DNA of 64,000 nt from Delphinus delphis (taxonomy: Eukaryota > Chordata > Mammalia > Artiodactyla > Delphinidae): NCBI RefSeq assembly GCF_949987515.2, contig NC_082702.1, forward strand, positions 53,165,600-53,229,599. Direction: 5' to 3'. Below are positions 1-10,884 of the stretch, in pieces. The position numbers were made by a program, and so were the translations under genes. Below the pieces are notes generated by a model that searched no databases, was not told the origin of the DNA, and was given only the letters and a program-made list of their open reading frames with translations. The number at the start of each line of letters is the position of its first letter. Within the stretch, counting starts at the first letter, position 1.

Positions 1-405
1 TGGTCGGCACCGATCCTCTGTGCGGGGAGTCTCTCCGCTTTTCCCTCCGCACCCCTGTGGCTGTGCTCTCCTCCGCGCCTCTGAAGCTTTCCCCCTCAGC
101 CACCCGCAGTCTCCGCCCGCGAAGGGGCTTCCTAGTGTGTGGACACCTTTCGTCCTTCACAGCTCCCTCCCACTGGTGCAGGTCCTGTCCCTGATCTTTT
201 GTCTTTTTTTTTCCTTTTTTCTTTTGCCCTACCCAGGTACGTGGGGAGTTTCTTGCCTTTTGGGAGGTCTGAGGTCTTCTGCCAGTGTTCAGTCGGTGTT
301 CTGTAGGAGTTGTTCCACATGTAGATGTATTTCTGATGTATTTGTGGGGAGGAAGGTGATCTCCGCGTCTTACTTTTCCGCCATCTTGAAGCTCCCCCAA
401 AAGGG
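1..405 (-). mobile_element. L1 LINE 5'UTR, antisense, cut by window edge
   Basis: Read on the minus strand, this begins with a run of G followed by GAGCTTCAAGATGGCGGAA, the classic start of a mammalian L1 5'UTR (compare the human start with AAGATGGC). The piece is relatively GC-rich and runs off the left edge, so the element's ORFs would lie outside the window. The 5' terminus is present, so the copy could be full length. The frame at 20-427 on the plus strand is only antisense read-through of this UTR. Family assignment comes from recognition, not alignment. Confidence 0.8.
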
Positions 406-436
406 TCTTGTATATGTGATAAGCTAAAGATTTTGA

Positions 437-823
437 GATGGGGAGATTATCCTGGATTATCCATGTAGACTCTAAATGCAACCATAAGTGTCCTTATAAG
501 AAGTAGGCACATGAAGATTTGAGACAGAAGAATAAGGCTATGTGAGCAATGAAGCAAAATGCTCTGCTGCTTTGAAGACAGAAGGGATCAAGAGTCAAGA
601 AATGCCAAGGAATGTAGCTTTAGAAGCTAGAAAAGGCAAGAAAATGGATTCTCTACTAGAACCTTCGGAGGGGCACGGCACTGTCAACACATTGGTTTCA
701 GCCCAGTGGAACCAACTTGGGCTTCTGGCCTCCAGAACTGTAAGAAAGTACATTTTTATTATTTTAAGCCAGCAAGTTTGTGGTAATTTGTTAAAGTGGC
801 GAAGGGAAACTAATACAGCAACC
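437..823 (+). mobile_element. MaLR (MLT1-type) solo LTR
   Basis: Landmarks of MLT1-type LTRs occur in the right order: GTGTCCTTATAAGAAG near 490, GGCTTCTGGCCTCCAGAACTG near 720, TTTTAAGCCAGCAAGTTTGTGGTAATTTG near 760-795 (given here only as a landmark in pieces: TTTTAAGCCA, GTTTGTGGTAATTTG) and a terminal AAACTAATACAG. These are ancient nonautonomous ERVL-related LTRs found across placental mammals. No internal region is visible, so this is a solo or fragmentary LTR. The subfamily is uncertain. Confidence 0.75.
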
Positions 824-829
824 AAGCAG

Positions 830-1060
830 AGAAACACATTAGAAAGAGAGAACAAGCTTTGTGGCAAGAGCAAGATGGGTTCTTTAAGACATGCTGGAGC
901 AAAGTGGAGGGATAAAGCAAAGGGAATTGAGGCTGGAAATGTAAATAGGAGCTAGATCACACAGGACCTGGAAGTCACACTCAGGAGGTTGATTTTATAT
1001 CTAAGACAATAGGGAGCCAGAGAAGGCTTTTGAGCAGGGGACAAGCAGGTTTCAGTGTTG
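830..1060 (-). mobile_element. L2 LINE fragment
   Basis: The order AGATCACACAGGACCTGG, a stretch ending in GATTTTATATCTAAG, then GGGAGCCAGAGAAGGCTTTTGAGCAGG matches the reverse complement of the L2 3' region, where L2 copies carry a GGGAGCCA-TTGAAGG-TTTTAAGCAGG segment. It abuts the preceding LTR. Confidence 0.6.
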
Positions 1061-2420
1061 AAGAAAACACCACTGGACTCTTTTCCTTGCTTTTAGAAAA
1101 GAAGAAAGAATTTCGTTGCCTAGATGACAATTCTTAATTTTCATACCTTTTAATTCTCATTACACTAAGCATTCTTCCCTCCCATCTGGAACTTTCTATC
1201 CTAAAAAGAGTTGAGTTCTCCTCAGACAAAACTAGACAACACATCTTCAAGGCTGCAGGCAGATCATTTCTTCTGGGGCTTTTGGGGTGGCTGTTTGAGT
1301 TATGACAAGAGCAGGGAGCTTACGTGAGCTGGGCTGTGGCCCACAGCAGGTTAGAAAGAGGGAACGGAGTTGAAAGCCCTTTTCTCCATCTAATCCAGAC
1401 CAGCAATGTTTTGGGGCCAGCTGCTGATGGAGAACAAGGAGGCAGATAAGCCAGTCTTCGTTCCTAAGGCCTGGAGGGTGGCAGTGTATCATTGGTGCTC
1501 AGATTACTTCTCAGGGCTGAGGTCATTAATAGAAAAAGCACTTCAGGTATCCCTATTCTGTAGGGATTACAGTTTCCCCCCTAGCAAATTTCTATATCTC
1601 TGTAATGATTAAAGTAGATAGTCATCAAACCACTCAGTAGGGGAGAAAATAAAAATAGACTTCAGGGTTAGGTAAAGGAACAAAAGTACACCCAAGCAGG
1701 AGGCCTATCAAGGTGATGGGAGATTTTTCTCTTCTCCCTGTAACAGTGGCTGTTGACTGGCAGAGGCAGGGCTGAAGGAGATGGGAGGGTTTCTCTTACT
1801 GGGGCTGTTCTCTTGAACGGAGATGAATTAAAATGAGCAAGCAGGGCTGCTATTGGGATGAAGGTGTCTAAAGGCTTCCCATGCCTTTGGACCACCATGT
1901 CTATGTAAAGAGTTATCAAGACCAGCGCTGAATAAACATCAGCATGCTGGGTCCACTCTAAGTAGCAATAGCCCACTATATGTGATTGCTGCTTACTGTT
2001 ACTGTAATGGACACAGATGGATTCTGCCCATTCAGTATCACTTTCCCATTTCCTCTGGTAATAGCACACTGATTTTTCTTAGGGAGCCACCCCTTCCCCA
2101 CTCGCGATGCGTGTGGTTTGGGTGGTTGGCCTCACCAGCTCTGGATCTTGTTGTGGGTCTGAAACTGAAGCCCATTAGGATATGCTGTCACTCAGGCTTA
2201 GAGATTTGTTCAGGGATTGTTAAGTGACTTGAGGTGTTCCAAATAGGAGGATCCTGAACTTTTGCTGAAACAATTGGAAAAGAAGGTTGATTCTTCTTCT
2301 AGAGTGACTGAAAGGATGGATGTGAATTTGGAGCAGCTGTTGGCCATCTTGCCGCAATAAGGAGAGAGCCTGGTTGAGAATGGAACCAAGATTTAAGAAA
2401 GACGAACCGAAAAGATCCAG
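1061..2420. other. No recognised feature
   Basis: Mixed-composition sequence without an ORF above chance length, clear repeat or RNA motif that I can name. Minus-strand frames near 1,668-2,069 look like chance frames: no domain, no splice-flanked structure. Old diverged repeats may be present below my recognition limit. Confidence 0.5.
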
Positions 2421-2455
2421 ATTCTAGATGAATTCATCTAGAATCTAGATGAATT
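2421..2455. repeat. Two overlapping perfect palindromes
   Basis: Positions 2421-2444 form a 24-bp perfect palindrome (arm ATTCTAGATGAA). Positions 2431-2442 and 2444-2455 form a second inverted pair with 12-bp perfect arms (AATTCATCTAGA / TCTAGATGAATT) around one base. The 12-mer TCTAGATGAATT therefore occurs three times in alternating orientation. It could extrude as a cruciform or hairpin. Confidence 0.95.
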
Positions 2456-2574
2456 GTTGTGCCTAAAGCTTGATATTCCCAGTAATTTTTATTTTATTTG
2501 AGCTAGTTTCAGTTGAGTTTCTATCTCTTGTAATTGAAAGAGACTAATTTCACATTTATTTTTACACCATTATA

Positions 2575-2665
2575 ATTAATAGCTTTCATTTATTGAACAG
2601 TTACTGTGTTGCAGCCTACACTGAGCACTTCTGTCTTTAAAAAGATAAATTAGGGAATGTCATGA
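2575..2665 (-). mobile_element. MIR fragment
   Basis: TTTATTGAACAGTTACTGTG followed by CACTGAGCACTTCTGTCTTTAA resembles the antisense MIR 3' part (TTTATTGAGCGCTTACTATG). Short and diverged. Confidence 0.5.
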
Positions 2666-3079
2666 TTTAGAGGGATCCTAGGACTGTCTAGCTCAGGGGT
2701 TCTTACCCAGGACCTCTTTGCCCCTGGATAGTCCCTGCATATTTCAGAGAGCTTTTTAAACTCTAGGTTTTATGCACAATCTTGAGAAGTGGATTTTTTG
2801 CTGGCAAGAGGGTGTATAACTCTTATCTGATCCTCAAATGATTTGTGGCCCTAGATCCTCTTTTTTTATACCACACAGAATCTTTCCTTCTTTTGTTGGA
2901 AGATCAGATTCTAGTCTTTGCTTCTCCCCTGAATGAGCTTGGGGGTATTGACTTGCTACTTCTTAAAAATAAGCACAAGTTTATACGGAACTGAGTGTAT
3001 GGTTCTCATGAAGCTTTTACAAATTTCTCCTCTGTGGTGGCTGCTTTGGGCTTTGCCCCTGATACCGGATGCCATCTCA
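2666..3079. other. No recognised feature
   Basis: CTCAGGGGTTCTTACCCAGG near 2,692 resembles the terminus of an old hAT-type element (GGGGTTCTTAACCTGG), but no matching second end was found. Otherwise nothing I can name. Confidence 0.4.
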
Positions 3080-3175
3080 ACTTTTCTGAGCCTCAGTTTC
3101 CTCCCATAAGAAAGAGAGGTTTGAAACAGCTGCCCTGCATGCTTTACAGGGTGGTCATGGGTATGAGCTAAGGGC
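3080..3175 (+). mobile_element. MIR core fragment
   Basis: GAGCCTCAGTTTCCTCCC is the MIR core landmark (CTCAGTTTCCTCATCTGTAAAATGG), followed by diverged sequence. tRNA-derived ancient SINE; only the core is clear. Confidence 0.5.
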
Positions 3176-3539
3176 AGGGCAGGGCAGTGAAAATTCTCTT
3201 GGGCATTCACAGGTCTTCTGGCCCTACCTCTGTCTGCTCTCTTCCTTGCAAGGTGTTTGCTGGTTCAAGGCTGGTGCATGAGTCTGAGATGTCTGCTTGC
3301 TTTTCATATTCCCAGCAACATCCTTGACATCCAGACTGGCTTATGTATATGAGAGCCCGTTCATTAAGTTGGTGTACGAAGTTCTTAACAAACAGATTAA
3401 GGAAATGTTCTGAATGTCGCTTTCAGAGCAAACGAGCAGGGTCATCTGATACGGAGAAAGATCTTCTCCTAGCTGGTGGATTTTATTTCCCCTAACACAA
3501 GGCTAAGGCTCTCAGAATGAGTTTGTTCACTAATGCATC

Positions 3540-3960
3540 TAGTATTCACATGAATGCATATTGAGGAGCTACTCTGTGCTCAGCCCTGTGCTGAGAGGAC
3601 AGGGGGCTGTGAGTGACAATCAGTGCCAGATTCTTATCCTCAAAGAGTTCACATTCCAGTGATGTGGCAGCGACACCCAAGCAAATAATTGCCATCCAAT
3701 GCAGTGGGTGATAAGACAGGTGTCAGAAAAGTGTGGGGAAGACAAAAGAGAAAAGTGACTAAGTTCTAGGGCGATATCTGGGAAGGCTTCAGAGAGAGAG
3801 AGTGACATCTGATCTGGGTTTTGAAGGATTAGGAAGAGTTTGCCAGGCAGAAGAGGCAGGAAAGTCCACCCAGGAAAGAGGAGGCTTAGGTGTGGACCAC
3901 GGTGCAGTGAGGGAAGCAGAGTCTTGTTGGGTCCGGTGCCTGCAGCGCCGTAGGGGTAGA
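3540..3960 (-). mobile_element. L2 LINE fragment
   Basis: GAGGAGCTACTCTGTGCTCAGCCCTGTGCTGAG, then an AGAGTTCACATTCCAG block and GGAAGGCTTCAGAGAG, GGGTTTTGAAGGATTAGG follow the order of the reverse-complemented L2 3' region (TGTGCCAGGCACTGTGCTAGG, GGAGCTTACATTCTAG, GGAAGGCTTC). Confidence 0.6.
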
Positions 3961-4164
3961 CAAAGGTGCAGTCAGGAGATGTCTGGGCTCTGGCGGCCAA
4001 AGGCTGGAATATGCCCACTCAGGAGTGGTTCCTGTGTTCTGCAGGCCCATGGCAGCTTTTCTTTTTCCCCAAGCAGACAAGTGATATGTTTTAGGGAAGG
4101 GAAGGAGGAAATACTGGATATAAAAGTAAAAAAGAATGAATGAAGGAATCCTACATGTCCTAAA

Positions 4165-4335
4165 GCAACTGATGTCAACTCAGGCTGCGCAATAGAATCA
4201 CTAGGGGACCTTTGAAAAAGACCTGTGTTTGACCCCTCTTCATGCCTATTGATTGAATCACAATTTCTAGTGGGTGGGGTCCAGGTATCCTGATTATGAT
4301 GAGCAGCTCAGGTTGAGAACCACTGCTTTAGGGCT
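4165..4335 (+). mobile_element. MER5A-like hAT-Charlie element
   Basis: The piece contains GCAATAGAATCACTAGGGGA near its start and ends in CTCAGGTTGAGAACCACTG, matching MER5A (TGCATCAGAATCACCTGGAGG ... TTTGAGAACCACTG). MER5A is a nonautonomous hAT-Charlie DNA transposon. The left end is degraded. Confidence 0.7.
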
Positions 4336-4399
4336 TCTTGGATGCACCTGAGTGTGTCAAATACCTATTACAGGGCACCATGGGCCAGAGATTCTAATT

Positions 4400-5470
4400 G
4401 AATGGGCCTGCAATTTTTAATAAACTTTTAATTTTATAATAGTTTTGGGTTTACAAAAATTTTGCAAAGATAGTACAGAGATTTCCCATATACTCCTCAC
4501 CCAATTTTCCCTATTAATAATATTTTACATTTGTCACAATTAATGAACCAACAGTGACACATTCTTATTAAGGTGCATACTTTATTCAGATTGCCTTAGT
4601 TCCTAGCTAATGTCCTTTTTCTGTCCCAGGATCCCATCCAGGTATCACAGTACATTTAATCATCATCTCTCCTTGTTGCCACAGTTTCTCAGACTTCTCT
4701 TGTTTTTTGATGACCCTTACGGTTTTTACGAGTGCTGGTGAGGTATTATGTAGAATGTCCCAAAATTGAGATTTGTCTGATGTCTCTCTTACGGTTAGAT
4801 TGGGGTTATTGGTTTCTTGGGGAAAATCACAGGGGTAAGGTGCCATTCTCATCACATGGTATCAGGGCACATATATCATGACTTATCATTGTTGATGTTG
4901 ACCTTCTCACATGGCTGAGGTCGTGTTTGTTCGGTTTCTCCACCATATACTTTTCCCTGCCTCTTTTCTATACTGTACTCTTTACAAGGAAATCACTGTG
5001 CACAGCCCACACTTAAAGACTGGGGTGTTATGCTCCACCTCCTTGAGGGCAGAATATCTACATAAATTATTTGGAACTCTTCTTTATGAGAGGTTTGTCT
5101 GTTCTCCCTTAGTGATTGATGCTTGACTGACACATGGCTCTTTATATTATAACTTTGGGTTATATCCAATACCACTTTATTTTCTTGCTCAGATCGTTTC
5201 AGCTTTGACCATTGGGAATGATTCAATTGATTCTGTGTCTGTTTGACATACTTTCATCATTGTGTTTTTTTTTTTTTTATGAGTACTTCCTCACTTTCTG
5301 GCACTATAAGAAACTCAAGACTTGTCTGTGTATTTCTGCCTATGTTCTAGAACCAGCTATTTTTCCAAGAGGCCCTGATTCCTTGTATTAGAGAATGGTA
5401 CTAGAAACCAACATCTGAGTGGTAGGTGTGCTTGTTGCTCCTGGAGTGTTTTTGCTTCCAATGGGCCTGT
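4400..5470 (-). mobile_element. Old L1 (L1M-type) 3'UTR, antisense
   Basis: Long match by recognition to the 3'UTR of older L1M subfamilies read in reverse: AGTTTTGGGTTTACAAAAAT near 4,440, GTATCACAGTACATTTAATC-type text near 4,640, CTCCACCTCCTTGAGGGCAG near 5,033, TTATTTGGAACTCTTCTTTATG near 5,067, and TTTCTGGCACTATAAGA near 5,296. A T-run at 5,265-5,278 is internal. The element's 3' end lies at the left. No ORF2 part is recognisable here. Confidence 0.75.
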
Positions 5471-5474
5471 ATTT

Positions 5475-5935
5475 TATAAATTTCAATGTTTAAATTAACT
5501 GTATTGAGGTATACTTTACAAACAATACAATGCACCCACTTTAAGTGTACATTTTGATGAATTTGGACAAATTTATAATCCCATGTTGCCACCACCCCAA
5601 CCAAGATTGAGAACATTCCCACATTCTTGTGCCACTTCCCACTCACTTTCCACTTCCCCTTCCCCCACCCCAGGCAACTACAGATGTTCTTTCCGTCACT
5701 ATAGATTAAATTGTCTTTTCTAGAGTTTCACATAAATGGAAACATACAGTATACCCCTTTTGTGCCTGGCTTCTTTGGCTTACCATAATGTTATTGAGAT
5801 TCATACATGTTGCATTTATCAGTATCTCATCTTTTTCACTGCTGAATAATATTCCATTGTAGGGATATTCCACATTTAGCTTATCCATTCACCCATTAAT
5901 GGACATTTGGGGTGTCTACAGTTTTTAACTACTAT
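5475..5935 (-). mobile_element. Second old L1 3' end, antisense
   Basis: Begins with TGTATTGAGGTATACTTTAC, the reverse complement of the conserved L1M terminal sequence AATTATACCTCAATA, so a separate L1 3' end starts here. It continues with CAGGCAACTACAGATGTTC, CATAAATGGAAACATACAGT and AATATTCCATTGTAGGGATA, all typical antisense L1M 3'UTR landmarks. It directly abuts the previous fragment in the same orientation. Confidence 0.75.
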
Positions 5936-5954
5936 AAATAAATATAAATACATT

Positions 5955-6010
5955 TCATCTAGCATTCTCAGTGATTCCGATGCTGATGGTCTGAGGAACC
6001 CCACTGAAAA
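5955..6010 (+). mobile_element. MER5-like 3' terminal fragment
   Basis: GTGATTCCGATGCTGATGGT followed by CTGAGGAACCCCACTG resembles the right end of MER5A (GTGATGCTGATGCTGCTGGT). Only about 55 bp remain. Confidence 0.45.
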
Positions 6011-7164
6011 TAGTTTTAATGTTATTTTGGAAGAGAGTCCCTTCTGACCTACCTCTTCTAATCACTCTTGAGTGATGTGTTTAGGCTAGCTTGGATTATT
6101 CCTTAAATTCTGATCCTGCGTTGAGGAGATACAGCTTTTGTCTTCTGTCAAGTCATCTGTGATTTAGTGATTTCATCAGACCCCTCCCTGGGTTTGAGGC
6201 TTTCTAGTCTGAGATGTTTCTCAGCCTTTGAAATTGGTCATATGTCCTCCAAGTTTCTTGAGCTTTCTCTCTGTGCCTGAGACTATGCCTCTAAATTCTG
6301 CAACCAGCTTGAGAATTTCCTTTGTACTTTTTCTTTCTTTTTTTTTTTCTCCTCTCATCTGTGACAGAAATCATGTCAAACTAAAGTTATGTTTTTCTTT
6401 TTCTAAAACAATGGGCATCTAATCCCCTTTCATGGCTCATGTTTTATTACTGAGCTCAGTGGAAAAATAAACCACATTTGCTTTTTAATGTTGAACAAAA
6501 ACTTACAAGAGCAACAGAATATGACTGAGTTATCATCTTATTCATCATCCGTCTCATTTTCTCATTTAGCTTCTCTATTGTTCCCCACAATCCCTTACCA
6601 CTTCTATACATTAATATTGTTATCAGCTATAAGATACAACCCCCAAATTTCAAAGTTTATTTATCACCTCTGGCTAACTCGAATGCAGGTTTTCTGGTTG
6701 AGCAACTTTCTCCCAAGTGGTGATTCAGGGTCTCAGCCTCCTCCTGTTTTGTGATTCTGCTGTTTTCAATGGGTGACTCTCAAGTTTGTCGTGGGTGGCA
6801 GAGGGTCGGTCCTCTCCATTCCAGGCTGCCAGAAAGGGACAAAAGCATAGAGAGCATCTCATGCAGTTTTTATGGGCCAGGGTTGGATGTGGCTCACATC
6901 ACTTCTGCCCATTTTCTGTGGGCCAAACTTGGTTCTGTGGCCACCCATAACTGCAAGGAAGGCTCTGTGCCCAAAAGGAAAAGGAGACACTGGTCACAAT
7001 CATGGTGGTGCTTTTACTATTTTGTTCTTAGCCTTAAGGCTTCCACTGAACACTTGTGCAACACAGGGTGGGGGAGCTGAACTTTTTCTTGAGTCTTTTT
7101 TAAGCCCTCAGGGTCAGCCTTTGCCTCTGGGTTCCTTGGGGGGAATATTATGATGAAAAAAAGT
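6011..7164. other. No recognised feature
   Basis: AT-rich at first, then mixed composition. Frames at 6,751-7,080 and 6,872-7,153 on the plus strand overlap each other and show no domain or codon pattern I recognise. I see no named repeat. Confidence 0.5.
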
Positions 7165-7295
7165 CACTGTAATGTAAGCTTCATGGGAGTAGAAATCTTG
7201 TCTCCTTTATTCTCTATTGCATCCCTAGTACATAGCATAGTTCCTGGCATTGCATGAGTGCTCAGTAAATACTTATTGAATGGATTTTTATAAAA
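7165..7295 (+). mobile_element. L2 LINE 3' end
   Basis: AAGCTTCATGGGAGTAGAAATCTTGTCTCC, then GCATCCCTAGTACATAGCAT, AGTTCCTGGCATTGCATGAG and CTCAGTAAATACTTATTGAATGG reproduce the L2 sense 3' end (CCTAGCACAGTGCCTGGCACATAGTAGG, CTCAATAAATATTTGTTGAATG). Landmarks are quoted in parts. Confidence 0.75.
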
Positions 7296-7464
7296 TGAAT
7301 TTGTAAGTTAGTTTTGTTTTGGCTAGGTGCCCCTGGCATGTATGCAGGCTACCAGCAGGTGGCAGTGTGGTTTGAAGTGTGCACTAGGAACAGGGAGGTA
7401 GAGAACTGCCTGGTGGCCCAGCTCCTGCGGGGCTTTTGGCACCAAGTCTGGGGTGAGAGCAGAG

Positions 7465-7725
7465 TGAGTGCAATAGAGTAGCAATTATTGGGTGTTTACC
7501 ATGTGCCAGGGCCATACAAAGAACTGTGATATATTGACCCAGTTAATCCTCCCACAGCCCTATGAAGTTGGATGGATTGAGATCCTGACTTTGCAGAAGG
7601 GGACACTGATTCATGGAGCAGTTAACTTACCGAAGTTCACATAGCTAGAAAAGGAGTCAGGATTGGAACCCAGGTAGCCTGACTTGGAGCTCACACCCTT
7701 AACTGTCATGCCACAGTGCCAAGAA
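7465..7725 (-). mobile_element. MIR, near full length
   Basis: Antisense MIR in full order: GTTTACCATGTGCCAGG, TTAATCCTCCCACAGCCCTATG, GCAGAAGGGGACACTGATTC, TCACATAGCTAGAAAAGGAG, GGATTGGAACCCAGGTAGCC (the tRNA-like B-box region) and CACCCTTAACTGTCATGCC. Confidence 0.8.
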
Positions 7726-9830
7726 GTAATTTCTGAAGTCTCAGGGAAATTACTCACCCTGGGGAGGAGGTGGTCACTGTGCACGTCAAGAGAGCCTTCT
7801 TGGGCATGAAAGGCAAAGCGAGGGGCCAGGGAACACAACAGGGCTGGGGGCCCCGCCACAGTCAGGCCCATTCTTACAGGGCAGTGGTGAGACAGTGGGG
7901 GCTAGATGGAGAGCAGAGCCTCCAGGTAGGGTTGGCACCAGCTACTACAAGGAGTACAGTGAATGCCAGGCAGGGGCAGACACACGAATGTGTGTGTGGA
8001 GAAGGCCACAAAGGACCAGAGTTGGGAACACACCCTAAATTCTGAAGAGGGAATTTCAACCCTGTGAAAGGGCTGACTCATGGTTTCCACTACATCTGGT
8101 AGAACTCTGGGTTTTTATGGAGACACTTGGGTAGCCCCTGAGGTTGATGGGGAGTGAAAGTGGGGAGGATCCTGAGCCCTCCTCTCAATATCAGCGGGTA
8201 CATTGCTACACTTGCCTCTTTTATATGTTGGGATTCTATGTAGGAGTTTGTTTGTTTTAAAGTCTCTGCTTTGAAAACTGTTCAGCTAACTAGCCTGTAA
8301 AGTCCTTCTTTTGATGTCTGAAGTGGAAATGGTATTGGAATCCCTGCTGACATAAAGGTGAAGTGTCTTCCATGGGCCAATTGCAGAGTCCACTTAGATG
8401 ATTTAGGATGAAACCTTTGAACCTCCTCTTTTCGCTATCATTGCCATGCCCTTTCCCACACTCCTGTGATGGCCCAGCCAAGGGTAACCTGCATAGCAGC
8501 TCAGAAATCCTCTGGTTTGGACTGTGTAGTCTTGTTTCCATCCAGGCCTGAGCCCCACACAGGCCCAGCTCAAGAGCATGCCTGGCCCATTATCTAGAAG
8601 AAATGGCCTGAGCAGCAGCCTGCTGAGAGCGAGGAGGAAAAGGAGAAATAGTAACATTGATTTATTTGGGACGGAAAGATCCATGGACTGGGGAAACAGG
8701 GAGATAGCGATCATAAAGCTGGCTCAGTTCTGCGACCTGCTGGGGCAGAGAGCATCACAGTGCGTGGTAGAGAAGGCAGACGAGGTGGACACGGGGAGAG
8801 CTGTCCCTTCTTCCCCATCACAGAACAATAAAGCTGGAAGTCAAGGATGAAGTGGGAGGGCTCGGAGCCCCCAGGACCTCGGCTAATGGCAGGCCTGGCA
8901 TCTACCTTCTGAAAGGCTGCCTGTGTTTGTATTGATGTGCTCGCTGTAGCCGTCCTGTGGGGGCTGTTTGATAACAAAGGCTTGGGGTGGCAGAGAGGCT
9001 GTCCTTCCATGTCAGCCCCACCACTCAGCTGTCAGCTCAGCCACTGCCAGGAGACCCACCTCACCTTCTTCTCCTGTGGGGCTACTGGGGCCTCAAGGGT
9101 GAACTTGCCAGCAGGTGACTCCTGGGTGGCATCTGCTCTGGGAACAGGGTCTTCTTGGGACAGCTCTGGGACCCTGCAGGCCAAGTCAGTGGGTTTGAGA
9201 GGTCAAATAAAGGATATCCCTCATAACCAGGTTTATTTGGGGACTCAGGAATCCCATAGCCCATTCCATAGCACACCGGTTCTGCAAATCGCTGCAGATC
9301 AGAGTGGGGTGAAGCACTTTTATTTATTTTTTCTTATTCAAAGGTTGGAGAGGTTTTTTTTATTGTACAAATTGAAGCATCTCCCCAGGTGGTGCTTTGT
9401 CTGAGGCTGAAGGACAAGCAGGGATTTATGAACTTTGTTTCCCTGACAGTTCAGAGGCTCTGTAGGCCTATGGGTGGCAGAAAAGAAGCACCCACTTGGA
9501 GGAGTATAAAATATTTTCCACTGGAAACCTTCTGCCTGTGTTTGAGCCACATTCAGTGACCTGGCTGGAGAGTTGATACCCACACCTGGGCTGCTTTTGT
9601 CCCACGGACTGGAGCCCTGGGAGCAACATAACTAAATTATCTGTGTGTGGGTACATGTGGGGAGTACAGGGTCATATGATCTAGCCTTGGTTCTAGATTA
9701 CCATTGTGTGCTAGGGCACCATTGTTTCCCTTAATCTTAAAACCCTGGGGAGTCCTGGTCATCCTTCCCAGGAGTTTACTGATCATTTTCTACCCTGACT
9801 GGGGTCAAGGGAAACACTTGCATCCTAGGG
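7726..9830. other. No recognised feature (2.1 kb)
   Basis: Moderately GC-richer, apparently single-copy sequence. Plus-strand frames at 8,578-8,850 and 8,937-9,404 lie here, but I see no protein family, signal peptide or consistent splice context. An AATAAA occurs near 8,825 and 9,205 without supporting gene structure. Confidence 0.5.
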
Positions 9831-9834
9831 GTGA

Positions 9835-10560
9835 TGGTTAACAGCCACCAGAACACCTGGATTCCTAGCCCAGCTCTGGCCTACTAGCTGTATACCCTTG
9901 GACATGTACCTTCACTGTGTTAGATCTCAGTTTCCTTATCTGTCAGGAGTTAATGGTAATGGTACTTCACTGGATAGTTTTCATTTGTCCCTCCAGATTT
10001 ATTCTCCCCCCTTCTCCATCTTTCCCTGTGCTGAGGAGGTTGACTTATATGGGCTATATCAATGACCTTACTTGTCCTGTGGTGTCCAAATGGGTTTGTC
10101 CAATGATATTTGTCATCAGGAAATTGGAGAAAGGGAAGAGAGTGAGATTGGGGAATTTATTCCCCTAGCTCCCTTCTTTCTGGGTCACTGTGAGTTGGTT
10201 TTATCCCCTTTCCTAGCTATCGTGACTCTCTTCAGGTGCTGATACCCATCCCTCCCTTTACAAGTTCTTTCAGACCCAGGGGAGTGATGGCTCCCTGCTG
10301 TTGCTAGCTTTGGAGTACCACACCAGTGCCTGCTGGTTCCTGGGACACTGCCTGTACCTTTGTTAAGTGATCCTTTATTAAGCTTTCCTCAATTGCCTCA
10401 TTTGAATATTCCATCTGTATCCTACCAGGATCCTATAGAAACCTTTTTCAAAGATTCTATTTCATAGAGTGACTGTGATGACTAAATGAATTCATGCATA
10501 TAAAAAGCTTAAAACAGTGGCTGGCACATAGGATGGGTTTGTTAAATGTTAGCTACTATA
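9835..10560 (+). mobile_element. MIR split by a later insertion
   Basis: The left half (9,835-about 9,970) has ACCTGGATTCCTAGCCCAGC, CCTTGGACATGTACCTTCAC and CTCAGTTTCCTTATCTGTC. The right half (about 10,455-10,560) has GTGACTGTGATGACTAAATG, ACAGTGGCTGGCACATAGGA and GTTAAATGTTAGCTACTAT. Together they make one sense MIR, separated by about 480 bp of an unrelated repeat. Confidence 0.7.
9971..10454 (+). mobile_element. Unnamed LTR-like mammalian repeat inside MIR
   Basis: I recognise this text as a dispersed mammalian repeat from phrases such as GAGAGTGAGATTGGGG-ATTTATTCCC, GGCTCCCTGCTGTTGCTAGC and CATCTGTATCCTACCAGGATCC, with a TTTATTAAGCTTTCCTCA block like a polyadenylation region. The style suggests an LTR, but I cannot name the family. 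Ends are inferred from where MIR similarity stops and resumes. Confidence 0.5.
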
Positions 10561-10884
10561 TGACTCTTAATTCTTCTGATATTATTAATCCATCTCAGAG
10601 TAACAGAAGCACGTTGGATGATTTAGGTGCTTGATTTCATGACCATTTGGCTGTTCTGTCATGTTTCTGACAGTTACATGTTCTTTTCTGTCTGAAGTTT
10701 GGGTTGATGGGTGGGTCAGTATGTGTTACTCCTGAGTCCACCAGTCTCCTCACACCATGCTTGACTCTAGCCTCTCTATATGGTTCTGTTGGGCCCTGTG
10801 TCATGGCTCACCCTACTCCCAAGGTCCAGAGAGTTGGGGAGCATAACCTGTTTGCAGTATGTTTGTTCAGTCACACAAGACTGA
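10561..10884. other. No recognised feature
   Basis: Nothing I can name. The plus-strand frame at 10,704-10,907 has no recognisable domain. Confidence 0.45.

Noticed and set aside
20..427. 135-codon plus-strand frame at the left edge
   Set aside because: It is antisense read-through of an L1 5'UTR; composition and landmarks are those of the retroelement.
8937..9404. 155-codon plus frame
   Set aside because: No recognisable family; a minus frame overlaps it; no flanking splice-site pattern that I could defend.
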